A stretch of DNA of 64,000 bases from Notospermus geniculatus (GCA_002633025.1 NMRB01000877.1:117084-181083); one strand, 5' to 3'. Shown: positions 14,001-25,407, numbered from the stretch's first letter. A program made the numbers and translations. The notes: generated from the letters alone by a model not told the origin.

Positions 14001-17000
14001 GATACAAATTTGTCAGTTTTTGCCAGGATTCAGTAACTGTGGCAACCAGTAAATTACCAGAACTACCACGGATTCCTTAGGGAAACATGGTCATTTTTGT
14101 TCTGTCTTAAGAAGTTCGTACGTGACATAAAACCGTCGATGTCATAAACTATTCAAGCTATGGTAAGACCATTTTTCCTCAGGTATCCAGGCCTTTCAAT
14201 TAGAGACTTTCCTAGTGTTAGATGCCACGTGTTAGCGGTCTGAGAAGAATTAGAATGACATAAAACTTGGTAACTTGAGAATGATGTTGCCTCCTCCAGA
14301 AGCAAAGCACAATGTCCTCAGTGGCACACCAGCCATTGCACAGATGCGACCAAAAATGTAGGGGGAAACTGACACTCCCGGAGTGACCCTTCACCAACTT
14401 CAATGCCAGTGGAACGCGGCAGCTAGATCAGGTTGACTTGAGAATGAGAGGCGTTGATGCTGCCACTTCCAGAAAGAAGGCACACTGTCCTTAGCGACAC
14501 AGGCAGCCAATACGCACAGAGGCTAGCATCAGCATACGGTTAGCATAGCGCTAGCAAAGCATTGTGGACTGAAACAGGATCAATACATGCTGTTTGTGGG
14601 GGCAGATCATCGAGGACTACCGTGACTATTGTATGCATGTCCCAAGGTGCGTCTGATTGCTATGGTTATCTTGGAGAGGATAACAAATAATCTACTAAAT
14701 CGAGGGTTATTTAACCCTGTCATGCCTGTAGCACCTCAAGTCATGTACTATTTTTCCATTTGTTCCCTGAAGGGTTTTCACGAAAACCTGCACTATGATT
14801 TTTCAGAGCCCAAAACAATGTAGATGAAGTTCAAAACTGACTATAACAACTTCTGTTCATATGAAAGGTGAGTGATCTTTCATTGACCTTGACCTCCAGA
14901 ATCAAGGCCAAAGTAGCGGCACTATCACAGCGCTTTCGGGCAGGGCCTCGGGCCTACAGGTGCTATTGAGTTAGACATTGTTGAAGAGATCATATAGGCC
15001 AAAGCGAATGAACTGTAGTTGTGATTCACCAGCCAGCTCTTATCATAAAGATGCGTGTTTGAATAGGTGGCCATTTTTTTCCTGCTGATTTCATGAAATA
15101 TTATAATGAAAATGACTGTTTCTCATGCCATCCCGTAATTTTATTACCAAGATTTCAAATTCCTGCACCTGCTTTCACACTCACTGGTAAAATCATCATC
15201 ACGAGAAGAAGATGTTCTGTGCCAACAATTTTGAGGATAAGCTTCATGGTTCATTCATTATATTTCTGTCAAGACTCAAAGCAAGGTAAAGACTGAACTG
15301 TTTTCAAGTGAAGAAAACAGGTTTGGCTTGATTCAGTCACCTCCACAGGGTGACCCCCCCAAATTGGGGGGCTTAACAAATTTTTCTGAGGCAGGGTTTC
15401 CGCCAGAAAAAAATGAGGGTACGGACAAAATAAAAATTTTTGAAAAAAAACCTTGAAAAAATTTTTTTTTTGAAAAAAAATTTTCCGAAAAAAATCTTTT
15501 TTTGATTTTTCTGTGATCATTTTTAGGCATATTTTGAAGCATAAAATCCCCGCGCCGGTCATGCCGGTTGTTTGGTTTCGTCCGGCATGTCATGGAAAAA
15601 TGGTTACCCAACGTTTTTGAGGGTACGAATCCGTACCCTGGAAAAATTTAAGGGTACGGAATTTTACCCTCTGGTGGAAACCCTGTGAGGGAGGCCCACA
15701 GACCCCATCCCGCAAGCTGGTGCACCTCCTTTCAATTTCTGGTGAAAACCCTTACGTGTACCAAGGACAAGGTCGGAGTTTGTCTCAAAACACTCCTCCA
15801 TGAACCAAGCAATATTTGGAATCGAGGAGAACATGAACCCAGACATTCAAGACTTTCGTGGAATCCATGATAGGTGTTCTTACTGACCCCTTCTCACCAC
15901 CAGAAAAGTGACAAGACTACACGTATTTACCCCCACAAATCGAACATTGGCAAATTTCACGCCGATCGGATGCAAACTGAAGGAAACGTCTTCTTCATCA
16001 AGTTAACAGTATTGGCATAACAATAATGTTCAAGACTCGAGCAATCCACATCTAATGGCAATGGATCGATGCTCCTTACCCTGGTCTACATGTACATTTG
16101 TAGCCTTTATGATAGAGCAGAAGTGTTGGGACGGCTGATTGCAATGATTCCTACTCCAGCTGAAGGTGGCCTGATGGTTTAGAGAAGCTGATGGCTCTCA
16201 TATTGTGCCGGGATAGGAAACGGGCTAAGTGGCTGGAAGTCTCTACCGAGATAGCCTAGCAGATAGGCGAGGAGCCCTGATAGCCGGGTGGTTATCACGT
16301 CCGCTTAGCGGCAGGTCCCGAGTTCGAATCCATCCGTGATGTGGGATTGTCTTCCCTGGATCTTCAGTCCGTCGCATGGGGCAGTAAGCCGTGGTGCCTT
16401 GTACCTTGTGCCTTTGCATGGGCAAGTAAAAGACCCCATCCAAGTGAGGAACATGAGTAGCTTGAGATGGCCTCTTCCATACTTTACCAGGGCCAATACA
16501 GTATGGCTTCAGCCCTGATNNNNNNNNNNNNNNNNNNNNNNNNNNNNNNNNNNNNNNNNNNNNNNNNNNNNNNNNNNNNNNNNNNNNNNNNNNNNNNNNN
16601 NNNNNNNNNNNNNNNNNNNNNNNNNNNNNNNNNNNNNNNCCCCCCCCCCCCCCCCCAGTCAATAGGAATATAATGCAATGTAGCTTTGTCCACTTTTACC
16701 AACCGACAGCTGACCATCTCCTCATTTTCAATGCACTTTTGAAATAATTTCAGTCTGGAGACAGTCTTACTTTCAGTTCCACAGAAAATTTAGGAAATTG
16801 AAATTCAATCTCAAATGTGATAAGACTTAGAAGATGTTGAAACCCAACAGAAGTATAAAACTGAATCCATTTTTTCGCAGAGCATCGCTAGCTATGAGGA
16901 GAGAACATCATCGATCGGGTGAAATTCAACTCCATACTGCAGCCTTGTTTTTCAACGATGCTGTTCTTGGAGGCGGGAACAAAAGCTACGCCATGGTGTC

Positions 17001-20000
17001 TGGTTATCATGAGAGCCGTGGGGAACAAATTTGCCAATATTTTGTTGGGATAATGCTACATGAAAGAAGAGTGTACATGTTCGCAGACGTATAGAGTAAC
17101 ACTAACAGTTGGGGAGAGCGTGACACAAACATTTTGTTGATCACAAAAAACTCTGTTGTCTTTGCCTGTATACAAGTACTACTGTACATGTCTCATGTAC
17201 GTAGTTCTCTACGCCCATGCCATGGCATTGTGACCATGCAGAACTCTAACAGACAGGACGCAACGCCAACAGGGTTTTGCCCGATTTTGAAAGAAGGAGG
17301 GTACACCAGCTCGCGGGTGCCACACAGGCGCCCTCCAGGGGAGGTCTGGGGGCCTCCCTCAGAAAAATTTGTTTTTTCAACCCCCCAAAATGGGTTTTTC
17401 CTGGCATTGGGAAGAAGAAATTTCATTGCTCAGCAGACAGAAGGGGGCTTCAAGCCATGGGGGATCTGTAACCCTGTACCACCCTCTGGCAGAAACCCTG
17501 CCAAGGCTACTGCCGTATAGTCACCTCATCTGTGGTTGTGACAACAGTCACGTTCTGCCTTTTCGGCACTCGTTTTCTGATATGTCTCAGTTTAGCTTGA
17601 TGATCAAACTTCAGCCACCTGCGTCTGTGTCTGGCGCGCGATCAACATGAACAAGTTTTCAGGATGCCACATTTCACCTCGAACCTTGACGGACAATTTT
17701 GTTGGCGTAAAATCATGGGGCTATGAATGGTCTCGCAATGGTCGGCCCCATCAAAACGCTGGCCGGTCCCCGTGGTATGAATCAATACAGCGATGTTGGT
17801 GTCTAAATTTCACCGCACATCGGTCGCAGACACTCAGTGTCTGAAGTATGAATAAAGCCTTTGTGTATGTTTTCCATGGTGAAGTCGCAAGAAAGTCATC
17901 ATCACTATCAGGCTTCTGAGTCGTGGAGAGCTGAACACCCACGTCACGATCCATTTTCACAATTTTCAACTTTGACTGCTAACCTAGAGAGAAACCAATA
18001 ATGGAATGGAAAACCAACCAGAATGCCATACGAAACACATTAACTATACATGAAACCCGTCCAGTTGAAGAAACCATGGGACGAGGTTTTATCAGCAAGT
18101 GTGGAGTGTCCTGTACACAAAACTCAGAAGACTGACAACGGGGAAAAATACTTGCATAGCTGACAAACATACTTGTGCGAAAGTGTCCTGCTCACAATCC
18201 ATCCAATATGCAGAATACTGGGTTCTACAGACCACCGAGACTTACAAAAACATCAGAGCTTAATTGGTTGGGAGTGATGAATTGGAAATTTGGTGTGGAG
18301 CAGATGCAAATTTTCTCCATTGGGATATGTTTTCCTGAGTGCCTTCTGTGACAAATCGTAAAGAGCACAGCCAATGTCATTTCGGTAAAACTCCCCGAAG
18401 CTTACAATTCATGTGGTATTTCCTGGTAACATTCATGGATTCAGGGACAGCCAGCACGTGAGTCTCTTCCAATCAGATCTACTGTCACATGAGGACTAGG
18501 CCAATAGGAGACTTTACTGCCGTTAGAGGCCACCACCAGGCAGCAGTCCGAGGACATTATGAAATCTGCGGTCACAGAAAAAATTTCATGACGTTCTCGG
18601 ACCACTAACACTACACTAGTGCCCTCTAACAGCACTAAAGTCCCCCACCCACTGGTTGGTGTTGAATGCTGGCATGACACTGACTCCACAACCACGTCAA
18701 ACATGTCAAATGACATTAATAAGTCAATTGCGCTGTGAATGTTGTCACAGCCAGTTTTACATGAGTACGGTTCTGACCGGGTTCTCCTTGAACCAGTAGA
18801 TTGAAGCCAGCTCACCTGTAAGTGGCTTTGTCGCGTCTACACGGAGACGGATCAAACGGAACCAGTCTCAAGTCACTTATAGACCACTTTAAAGCATGCT
18901 CCCGTCACCTGGTGGCGCTAGTAACTCTTGGTTCTTTGTTGATAAGTACCATGCACAGGACTTGATCGAGACCAGTTCAGTCCGTTCGTTCTACACGAGG
19001 AAATTTGTGTCTCCAAGTGGGTCTATCCTTCCCGAACCGGTCTGAGACTACAGCGCCTCGAGCCAGTTCAGTTTGATCCAGTTTGGATTTTGTTCTACAC
19101 AATAAAAATCATCGCGATTCATCTCAGACAGGTTCAAAGCCGGCTTCCACCGCTCTCGTACGTAAAAAATAGCTCTGCTAACATCTTTGGACTAATATTG
19201 AGGAACTCACCTATTCTGTTGTTGAAACTTCCAGAGTTTGGTGTAGACATCAAATGTGCGTCCAAAATATGATTGCCATTGTTTGTGTCCATACTGTGGC
19301 AGATCTCTGCAAGAATAGAGGAAGAAGGGGTTAATGGCTCAGTGGAGTCAACAACTTTGGGTGGAGGCCAGTATAAATAGGGAACAAACACAAAGAACCA
19401 AACACAAAAGAAGGGATTAAGGATTAGGCTGACAGATTGAAAGGTTTAGAAAAAGCTCAAAGCTCACATGTGCAAATTATGGCTTACGAAGTGAATTAAC
19501 CAAGTGGATCTGAAGTTATGGAGCAGAATGCGAAATCCAAGATGGATTAGAAGTCAGAGCACAACCAAAGTTGACAGGGTGCACCTCTGCTGGTATCACT
19601 CTAGATACTTTAACAGTCAAAGCATAAGTCTAACCAGACAAGTCAGAGCCCTTCCACACCAGGAGCATCTTATTCAGGCGGGATTCTGACATGCGTTACA
19701 AAGGGTTAAACCATTTGCGAGACGACTGTTTAGTTAGTACCGGTACAACACAAAACACTACACTTTTTTCAAACATTGCAATTTGTCAGACACTGAAGAG
19801 CATGTAATATGTTCTACACCGAGAATCTTCTTAAAATTCCCTAATACACCCTACACTATGGTTGTCATAGCAACCAAATCATGATTTCTGTCTGGAGTGG
19901 CAGAAAATTTGAATATATCAGATAAGAAGGGGCAGTTACTAAATGGTGCTAATTTTGGGGTTCATAATCGTATCATATCCATTGTCCAGTGTTCTCCCTG

Positions 20001-23000
20001 AAAATTTCTTGAAGGGAACAGCCGACGTTAGGAGGGAGCATGGAATCAGAGAGAGAGGGTAATGGGAACCCGCAAAACAAAAGGCGGCGCCTGACCATCT
20101 ACCAGGTTAAAACACAACAGCACAAGCGTTGTGATCGTTCAATGTCATCAGACGTCGTGCGTCATTCTGACATTACAAAATTGCGTCACTGACAATCCAT
20201 GACATCGATCATTGGCCTGTTGTTTATGCCAAAATGGTCAACTTTATCGATTTATCATGTTCCCGCTGGGATTTTTGCTCGAAACCACGAAGACAATTTC
20301 AGCCTTTCCGTACTTTAATGATAGAAGCGTAAAATTAGAAATTCAATGGAATATTTTTGGTCTAGAAGTACATGGGGATGTAGGGTGCTATTTAGAATTA
20401 ACTGGAAAACACCATTTGCCTCATCAACACAGATGTCTTGGTTGATAGTCAGCGCCGTGTCAAGGATTTATAGCTGTGCTGTTACCTCATTTGAAAATCA
20501 TTGCAAAATCATACTTGGGACAAGACTCTAGTGTAGTGTACGTGTTATGCTCTCGTTTCATAAGCAATCTTGCCTGCTGCATGTTGCCATGTAAGGCGAG
20601 TATGATTAGATATGTGACTGCCCCACAGGAGTTAATGAGAGAACATGAAACGCGTCAACAACTATCATTTTAGAAACCCCGTTTATGATAATCACACGAA
20701 TTGGATCAATTCCGACACCCACGCAGACAACATAAATAACAGTGATCTAGTGCAGGGGTTCTTTTTGGCTTATTTCATTATTTATCATTTGTGTCAGGTG
20801 GCGTTACTGTTACATTTAGATTATGAGATCTCACAACTGCAGCTATTGCTTCATATGAACTGTGGTACTCAATCACTTTGTTTTTTAGCCATGGACAATT
20901 CATGTCTCGGTGAAATACACCAGAAATCCATCCCATAATAAGTGGTGCTTCCACTATAAACGCGGGGGTTGATCCAGCGTTTTTGCACTTACATTCTGTA
21001 CCAAAAACCCCGGGTTCAAAAACACCGGAGATTCCTTGTCATGGCGGGTGTTTGAGGGCAAAATAAGGGCTAAGGCCACATAAAAAAAATCTTTAGTTTA
21101 GCATCAGTCAAACTTGTAAAAAGTGAGGAGGGAGGGTTTTTTTTCTTCTTTTTTTTAAATACTGAAATGGACTGTGATCATCGAAAGAGAGCTTGGAAGC
21201 ATTGCACCATTTACCATACAATAGACAAATCCTTAATATTAACTCGAAAAAGGTTTTTATTCAAAAAAATAAAATCTGAGTCACCCTGGAAAAGGCATGT
21301 GTAGACAAGAAACCACACTTTTTGACAGAGAACATTATAATGTGAGAAAAGAATTGAAGAAAAAAAAAATTTTTTGAATTTTTTTTTGAAAAAAAAATTT
21401 CCCAAAAAAAAATAATTTTTTTGAGGCGGCGAGAAAATTCGAGGTGGGCGCTGATGCTAAACTAAAGATTTTTTTTATGTGGCCTAATTTAAACACAGCG
21501 ATACATTTTTAAGTAAAGTATGGGAAATGTTCTTCACTTGGATGTTTTTTTTTAATTGTCTTTGCAAAGGAACAAGTACTGTACAAGGCACCACAGCTCA
21601 CTGCCTCATGTGACAGTCATGAAGAGCCAGGGATGATTAATTCAATATGGCCCAAGCTGGATTCAAACCCAGGACCTGCCATTTGCTCAGCTCGTGATAA
21701 CCACTAGGATATCAGGGCACTTCAAACCCCAACTTGTTGCCACCACGCCCACTGGTTGTAATGCCAGTAGAAACAATTGTTGTATCCTGGTATCCATTAT
21801 TTTATATTTTATACAGTCATGTATTTTATACATGATCCCTTTATTTCATTATTATGAATAATTAATCCCCATTAAACCTGTATACAGAACACAGACACAA
21901 CAGAGCTAGGTTGCACAATACCAATACCATGCTTGCACTTATAATGTGTTTTTTCATTATGGTTGCTAACTTGTTTATCAGGTTTTATAAACGACTGTGG
22001 TACAGTACATGTATAACATATCAATGACTGAACTGATAGAAACTGAAGACAGAGAGTGCTGTTCATCAGTACACTTTGGGAAGTCAAGATTATTTGACTG
22101 TGCTCTGGTTGGCTGAGGACAACATCGTGTCATGGCTTCTGCAGCGGACACAATACACTTTCAAAGATGCTGACGTATGAATTTGGAACATTGTCATCAA
22201 ATGTTCTGAACCCATTTCGCAAAATTATGACAAAACACACTGATTTTCATTATTTTATTCTCCACGCATTGCCCAGGGGTTTGTTACAAACAATAATTAG
22301 AACCCTGTTGCCAGTGGCATGATGTGGTTTCTAATAATAACGCAGTAGGCTAATTCAGCCTTTTGTTTATTATACATTGGTTTGGTACCATAAACTGTAT
22401 AGTGAATGAGGTTAATCAATACGTGTAGTTAGCACACAATGGTCAAAGAATATATGTGACAGAGCAGAGATTATGAGGAGCGATATAGAAGGCTTATTCA
22501 GGAGAGGAGATACTGGTAGTCAGCGAGCCACAGACAAGAAATAATTGAACGTAAGATGTGAAATGCCAAAAGAATCTCTCCAACATGAGATGAATCATGT
22601 CAGACACAAACACGGGACACTTTTAGTATGACACGGGTTAATTTTTTACCAGTGAAATCAAGAACGCACGAGCCTACACTGTAATACCCCAATCTCTTTT
22701 CTTTACAAGTCTTCAATCATATCTGATTTCAGAAGATATATGTGACAACAGCTTTTCACTCGCCTCAAAACACAAGGGCTGGATATAAATTGAAGCTGTT
22801 ATTCATCCATTCTATTGCCCACTCAACTGCCTCCCTGGCCCAGGCCCCAACATATCAATCAGACTGCATCATAGCCTACAGGCCACTTCATTTTTTCAGA
22901 AATAAACTGAATCAATCAGGTTGCCCAGTGGACAACCAGCTTCTTGTGGCTGCATGGTATTGTCATATCGATACCCATATTGTCTACTTTTATCAATTCC

Positions 23001-23946
23001 ATGGAGACAATTCAACACAGACAAGGGCATCACAGGCATTTGTCGCAGCGCTGTCTTACACTGTATGCTTATCCGACATTGCTGTCAGATAGTGCTGTAA
23101 CAAACAACTGTCATGCCGGTGGAGTCCACACCATCTGCAACCCGAGTGGAATTGCGAAAGAGACCTCGGCCCCCCTAGCCTATACTTATAGGCCAAGGGG
23201 GTGATGCGTTATCACCGGTGAACCTATCACCGATGCCCCGATTGTCGCCATCTCGCACTAGCCAGTTCCGAATTTTGAGGTGAGGTTCGTTGCTGTGTTA
23301 TGTGGCAATGAACTTCACCTCAAAATTCGGTATTGTCTAGCGCGAGATAGTGGCAATCGGGGCATGGCAATTTAGGTTTATGGGTAGATGTTTACGGGTG
23401 ATAATGCATCACCCAATGATGGGCTACTGTGATGAAAACACGCCAAGGTAGGCCTATAGTCATCATGTCTGAAACTTCTCAACCCGACATGAACATAGCC
23501 TGCTACATCATGGTTGTCCAAGTCATGAAGTTGTCAAGCAAAACAACTAGGCCTGCTAGGCCTACCCGGTACAAAAGTAGGCCTAAGTTTAAGTCAATAT
23601 TCTACAATGGCAACCGTTAGGCCTAAAGTTCGGCTACGGTCATACGACGGACAAATAATGATAATGATGAAAAACAGTGCTGCCACACGACACAGACAGT
23701 CCAGTGAGCATGGTGAGTGGTGCACCTGTGTGAGAAATGTGTGTGTGAGCATGGTGAGTGACAGACAAACAAACATCAACATGACATTGACAACGAAAAG
23801 CAGGCTTGGGCCTACAAACTCAAGCACACTATGAAACTGTCTCAGTACCTGAGTCCATTAAACAACTGCTTGGACTTCTCAAGGAGGTGACAGAATTCAT
23901 TGACCACTTTTCTTTCGTGGTCATCCATCGGTACATCCACTGACAT
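4858..23946 (-). CDS. SCAI: SCAI (suppressor of cancer cell invasion), 5' ten coding exons, 3' end off the left edge
   Basis: Spliced coding region on the minus strand, exons 23849-23946, 19211-19306, 11273-11359, 9305-9503, 7847-7945, 6740-6892, 6324-6470, 5642-5825, 5323-5419 and 4858-5012. All junctions are GT-AG and the phases fit, giving 438 complete codons. The translation follows vertebrate SCAI throughout: EFCHLLEKSKQLFNGLR near residue 17, DLPQYGHKQWQSYFGRTFD near 34, KRWQIGEIASKIGQLYY near 73, NPHKYLLYKPTFSQL near 300, and PGDLYPYTRKPLF near 390. Human SCAI is about 606 residues, so roughly the last 170 are outside the window. In the known family SCAI is a nuclear protein that binds MRTF-A and represses SRF targets; it has also been linked to 53BP1. 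The start ATG at 23944-23946 is the first codon of an exon-wide frame that matches the human N-terminal block. Introns reach about 8 kb and are filled with repeats. Identity is very secure; function is by homology. Confidence 0.95.
5323..5419 (-). CDS. SCAI: SCAI coding exon 9
   Basis: Phase 1 in, phase 2 out. Encodes AYDYGGVITNTRREVDFSNK and NLRDMHC across the junction (human YDFGGVLTNSNRD..MHC). Confidence 0.94.
5642..5825 (-). CDS. SCAI: SCAI coding exon 8
   Basis: Acceptor TTTCCAG, donor GTAAGT, phase 0 in and phase 1 out. Encodes NPHKYLLYKPTFSQLNAFLA and FKELPPNGAMLLYISADG. Confidence 0.95.
6324..6470 (-). CDS. SCAI: SCAI coding exon 7
   Basis: 49 codons, phase 0, donor GTAAGT. Encodes KFSELTLDMFRMLQTLERE, almost unchanged from human SCAI, then a less conserved Pro/Gly-rich linker. 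Confidence 0.95.
6537..6698. repeat. Fold-back MITE in a SCAI intron
   Basis: Arms CCGAAATCGCAACCACAACC..GACGTGACGCA and TGCGTCACGTC..TGTTTGCAATTTCGG are imperfect inverted copies about 48 bp long. The element lies between SCAI exons 6 and 7, 42 bases from the exon 6 donor. Confidence 0.75.
6740..6892 (-). CDS. SCAI: SCAI coding exon 6
   Basis: 51 codons, phase 0. Encodes ILSHRLTPLNTPPLEKGTP followed by LQEILIVGNCHDQ, matching the SCAI segment that ends in IGNC. Confidence 0.93.
7847..7945 (-). CDS. SCAI: SCAI coding exon 5
   Basis: 33 codons in phase 0 on both sides. Encodes KQIDDYTAIYEPEDQLEW and LGEIRAFIE, the counterpart of the human EDYTHRF..EDQVEW block. Confidence 0.93.
7946..9304. 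other. SCAI intron between exons 4 and 5
   Basis: Holds the ACACCAAAA MITE and a partial GATATCGC MITE (9020-9170). Nothing gene-like seen in the rest. Confidence 0.6.
8297..8573. repeat. MITE with ACACCAAAA / TTTTGGTGT ends
   Basis: Left end GGTCCGTACACACCAAAA, right end TTTTGGTGTGAACGGGGCC, about 277 bp, GC-rich interior (ATTTTTCGCCG twice). Ends of this type are common in hAT-like MITEs; family assignment is tentative. Confidence 0.6.
9305..9503 (-). CDS. SCAI: SCAI coding exon 4
   Basis: Acceptor TTTTCAG, donor GTGAGT (an upstream GTAAGG at the same end would remove two codons and break phase). Encodes residues about 94-160, with SFSFYSAIRMRAYYS and LRYYARFIVVCLLLKKMK. A G-rich tract lies about 75 bases upstream of its acceptor. 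Confidence 0.95.
9572..9620 (+). repeat. G-rich tract with quadruplex potential
   Basis: Eight or more runs of three to five G separated by single A or C. On the transcribed minus strand this is a C/U-rich tract 70-115 bases upstream of the SCAI exon 4 acceptor. Confidence 0.85.
9684..9870 (+). mobile_element. Second tRNA-like SINE family
   Basis: Head CCACAGTGGTCTAGTGGCTC (A-box-like) and TGGTTTGAATCCTAG (B-box), followed by a body with GGGCAGGTCCCTTTGCCTCC. A decayed inverted copy occurs at 13605-13742. Confidence 0.65.
9890..9990 (+). repeat. GGCAGCAAAGTTCTAG repeat fragment
   Basis: Shares TACGCTTATxxCCAAAA, GGCAGCAAAGTTCTAG and CAATACAATATA with the longer copies at 53.07-53.74 kb and 63.37-64.0 kb, and inverted at 55030-55150. 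Confidence 0.65.
10544..10717. repeat. Fold-back MITE with GACATTATACGA ends
   Basis: Left CTAAAGGCCTGGCGACATTA, right ATAATGTGGCCAGGTCCTAA; about 170 bp between the ends. Confidence 0.75.
10983..10999. other. Poly-G run followed by a single N
   Basis: Sixteen G and then N, a probable assembly artefact rather than biology. Confidence 0.8.
11273..11359 (-). CDS. SCAI: SCAI coding exon 3
   Basis: Acceptor TTTCAG, donor GTAAGT, phase 2 on both sides. Encodes QVLDLKYGLKRWQIGEIA and SKIGQLYYHY. It is too short to appear as an obvious open frame and was recognised by homology. Confidence 0.95.
11471..11741 (+). mobile_element. tRNA-headed SINE, near full length
   Basis: Head GCCCTGGTGGCCGAGTGGTT (A-box TGGCCGAGTGG) and CGGGTTCGAAATT (B-box). 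The body runs through AAAGACCCCATCCAAGTGAG and GCTTGAGATGGCCTCTTCC, with an AATAC-rich tail. RNA polymerase III promoter boxes are visible. Other copies: 16271, 21530, 25408, 33546, 59961, 61438 and 61560. Confidence 0.9.
12318..12512. repeat. GATATCGC MITE copy
   Basis: Contains GTGATATCGCAAGCGATCTG and ATTACACAGTGTGCTGCTGG, the two ends of the family. Confidence 0.65.
13605..13742 (-). mobile_element. Second SINE family, antisense copy
   Basis: Reading the minus strand: GACACGGTGGTGTAGTTGTT, CCCGGGTTTAAACCCC and GGGCAAGTCTCTGCCTCAC, matching the layout of the copy at 9684. Confidence 0.55.
15392..15685 (+). mobile_element. CAGGGTTTCC MITE copy 1, TSD TGAGG
   Basis: 294 bp, ends CAGGGTTTCCGCCAGA and CTCTGGTGGAAACCCTG, long A/T runs inside. 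Flanked by perfect 5-bp duplication TGAGG (15387-15391 and 15686-15690). Confidence 0.92.
16271..16519 (+). mobile_element. tRNA-headed SINE cut by an assembly gap
   Basis: Head GCCCTGATAGCCGGGTGGTT and B-box GAGTTCGAATCC; the body runs to TATGGCTTCAGCCCTGAT and then N's. The tail is missing. Confidence 0.88.
16520..16655. other. 120-base N gap followed by poly-C
   Basis: N from 16520 to 16639, then about 16 C. The homopolymer at the gap edge suggests collapsed or misread sequence. Confidence 0.95.
19211..19306 (-). CDS. SCAI: SCAI coding exon 2
   Basis: Acceptor CTTGCAG, donor GTGAGT, phase 2 in and phase 2 out. Encodes DLPQYGHKQWQSYFGRTFD and the following YTKLWKFQQ, nearly identical to vertebrate SCAI. 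Confidence 0.95.
21071..21486. repeat. Fold-back MITE, about 415 bp, poly-A/T rich
   Basis: Left arm TAAGGCCACATAAAAAAAAT..TTTAGTTTAGCATCAG, right arm CTGATGCTAAACTAAAGA..TATGTGGCCTAA. Arms are about 37 bp and nearly perfect. Confidence 0.85.
21530..21722 (-). mobile_element. tRNA-headed SINE, antisense, with head
   Basis: Minus strand reads GATATCCTAGTGGTTATCAC, TGGGTTTGAATCC, then CACATGAGGCAGTGAGC; the distal body is decayed. Confidence 0.8.
23200..23414. repeat. Fold-back MITE with GGTGATGCRTTATCACC ends
   Basis: Outer ends GGTGATGCGTTATCACC and GGTGATAATGCATCACCC. Inner arms GCCCCGATTGTCGCCATCTC..CGAATTTTGAGGTGA and TCACCTCAAAATTCGG..GCAATCGGGGC. It lies in SCAI intron 1, about 440 bases from exon 1. 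Confidence 0.85.
23849..23946 (-). CDS. SCAI: SCAI coding exon 1 (start codon)
   Basis: Encodes residues 1-32 plus two bases of codon 33. It starts with an acidic stretch (MSVDVPMDDHE) and then the conserved block EFCHLLEKSKQLFNGLR. The donor is GTACTG, weaker than at the other junctions. No in-frame stop separates this ATG from the conserved block. Confidence 0.92.
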
Positions 23947-24669
23947 GTTGACTTTACTGCTTGTGATGCTTGAGGATCGGTCGAGAGAAAATTGACGTCC
24001 CCCTATAACCATGCTCTAAACCGATTCAAACACTACACAATGTCAAAAATGAAGGATCAAAATGAGCCCTAGTTTATCTAGTATTCTATCAACGAATTCC
24101 CGGCGTTTTTAGCCATAATTAGCAGAGAAATCGGCACTTTTATCCCCGACACATCTCCTGAAAAGCTACATGCTTGGCAAAATTTCTGACACAACGGGAA
24201 ATCCTGCAGAACATAATTTCGACTCGGAGCATATTGACGTCAATGGAGAAATTGTCTGGCTGCAGGAAATTACCACTTGGCGGGTATTTTGATTTCTAGT
24301 CGGGCAAATGATATAATTCATGTTAGAATATACTCTCTGTACCACATCTAATGCCCAGAATATACAGTTTTGCGTTATTTTCTCAACGCGAAATTGTGAT
24401 TGGCTAAGTTATTCGTCTATGCAATAGGTGGCAGCACCTCCCAGGACGAATTCTGTCTTCAATTTGTGTCTTCACACATGTCACATCCAGGGGACAACAG
24501 TGTCAGCCCATCAGACCCAGGCCATTAAAGGGGACCAGACAGGAATGCACTTGATGATCGTTGCCTTTGATTAATTTGGATAGTTGCTTTTGGTTACTGG
24601 TTTTACTTAATCATTTCAGAGAGTGTCTTCTTTTGTCACAACCGGCTATCACGTTATGTTATCTCCTCC

Positions 24670-24775
24670 GCCACATATTGTCCCAGACAGCACCAGGGAT
24701 CGACCCCGGATCTCCCGCATGCGAGGCAGATGTTCTTTCATTGAGCCAAGTCAGGACATACGGCTTGATGGCCTT
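24670..24775 (-). repeat. tRNA-like fragment (pseudo-tRNA or SINE head)
   Basis: Minus strand: TTGGCTCAATGAAAGAACA (A-box-like), CTGCCTCGCATGCGGG, and CCGGGGTCGATCCCTGG forming a T-arm. The acceptor stem is poor, so not a functional tRNA; it resembles an Ala-like SINE head. Confidence 0.45.
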
Positions 24776-25407
24776 ACACCTCCAGAATATACCACATTAT
24801 CAATGTACTTTTCTTTCAAATGTGCTCGGTAGCCATTCATCCATTGATACCTCCAACATAATATTCCTTCTACCGACCAAGGTTTCTCTCCTTCATTAAA
24901 ATATCTAAACAAAAAAAAAAAACAGCGAGAATCGAGGAAGAAACTGACTTTATTTGATCAAGTTGTAAAATGATTTATCACAGCATGCACTAATTATCAA
25001 AAGCTAGACATAAATATTAAAACGATGGGACATCCTGTCTCACAACATGATAGTTCGCTGAAAACATCCTCAAAGGAGGACCTCGGACCTTATTCATGAA
25101 GCTCTCGTCACTCCTCAAGCGGGAAACGTTTGTTCACTATCAGCCTGACAAAGAATTGGTGCACTCTGGCGGCTTTGTAAATACGGCCCCTGTTCTCTTG
25201 TAGGCCCCGGACTCTAATGCTGAGGGGATTCCTCCATCATCAACATCACAACCAGATCATCGATTCACAAGAAATGTCAAGGACTTAACAAAGAAAATCA
25301 ACACAACCGCATCTCTAAAACTTAACAGAGATTGGTTGTCAATCACCATCACACTGATTGATTGACAGCTGAGAGAGGCACTTTGTTAATGAATACTCAG
25401 TGTTGTA

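Larger units (their letters stand above)
11360..19210. other. Large SCAI intron between exons 2 and 3
   Basis: About 7.9 kb. Apart from the listed SINE, MITE and gap features I see no coding exon. 12.5-13.5 kb and 13.7-15.3 kb show nothing recognisable; 17.27-17.51 kb is a diverged relative of the GGGTTTCC family; 18.83-19.08 kb may be an imperfect fold-back (GGATCAAACGGAACC / ..GTTTGATCCAGTTTGG). Confidence 0.5.
19307..23848. other. SCAI intron 1
   Basis: 4.5 kb with the 415-bp fold-back, one SINE and the 23.2-kb fold-back. 19.4-21.0 kb and 21.8-23.1 kb show no exon or recognised repeat. Confidence 0.5.

Noticed and set aside
16243-16717. Long frames on both strands across the 16.5-kb N gap
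   Set aside because: They consist of unknown residues plus SINE sequence.
22742-23204. Overlapping 116- and 86-codon plus frames in SCAI intron 1
   Set aside because: Two frames of equal quality over the same bases, no homology and running into a MITE.
24670-24775. Functional tRNA gene
   Set aside because: A- and B-boxes and a T-arm are visible, but the acceptor stem does not close well.
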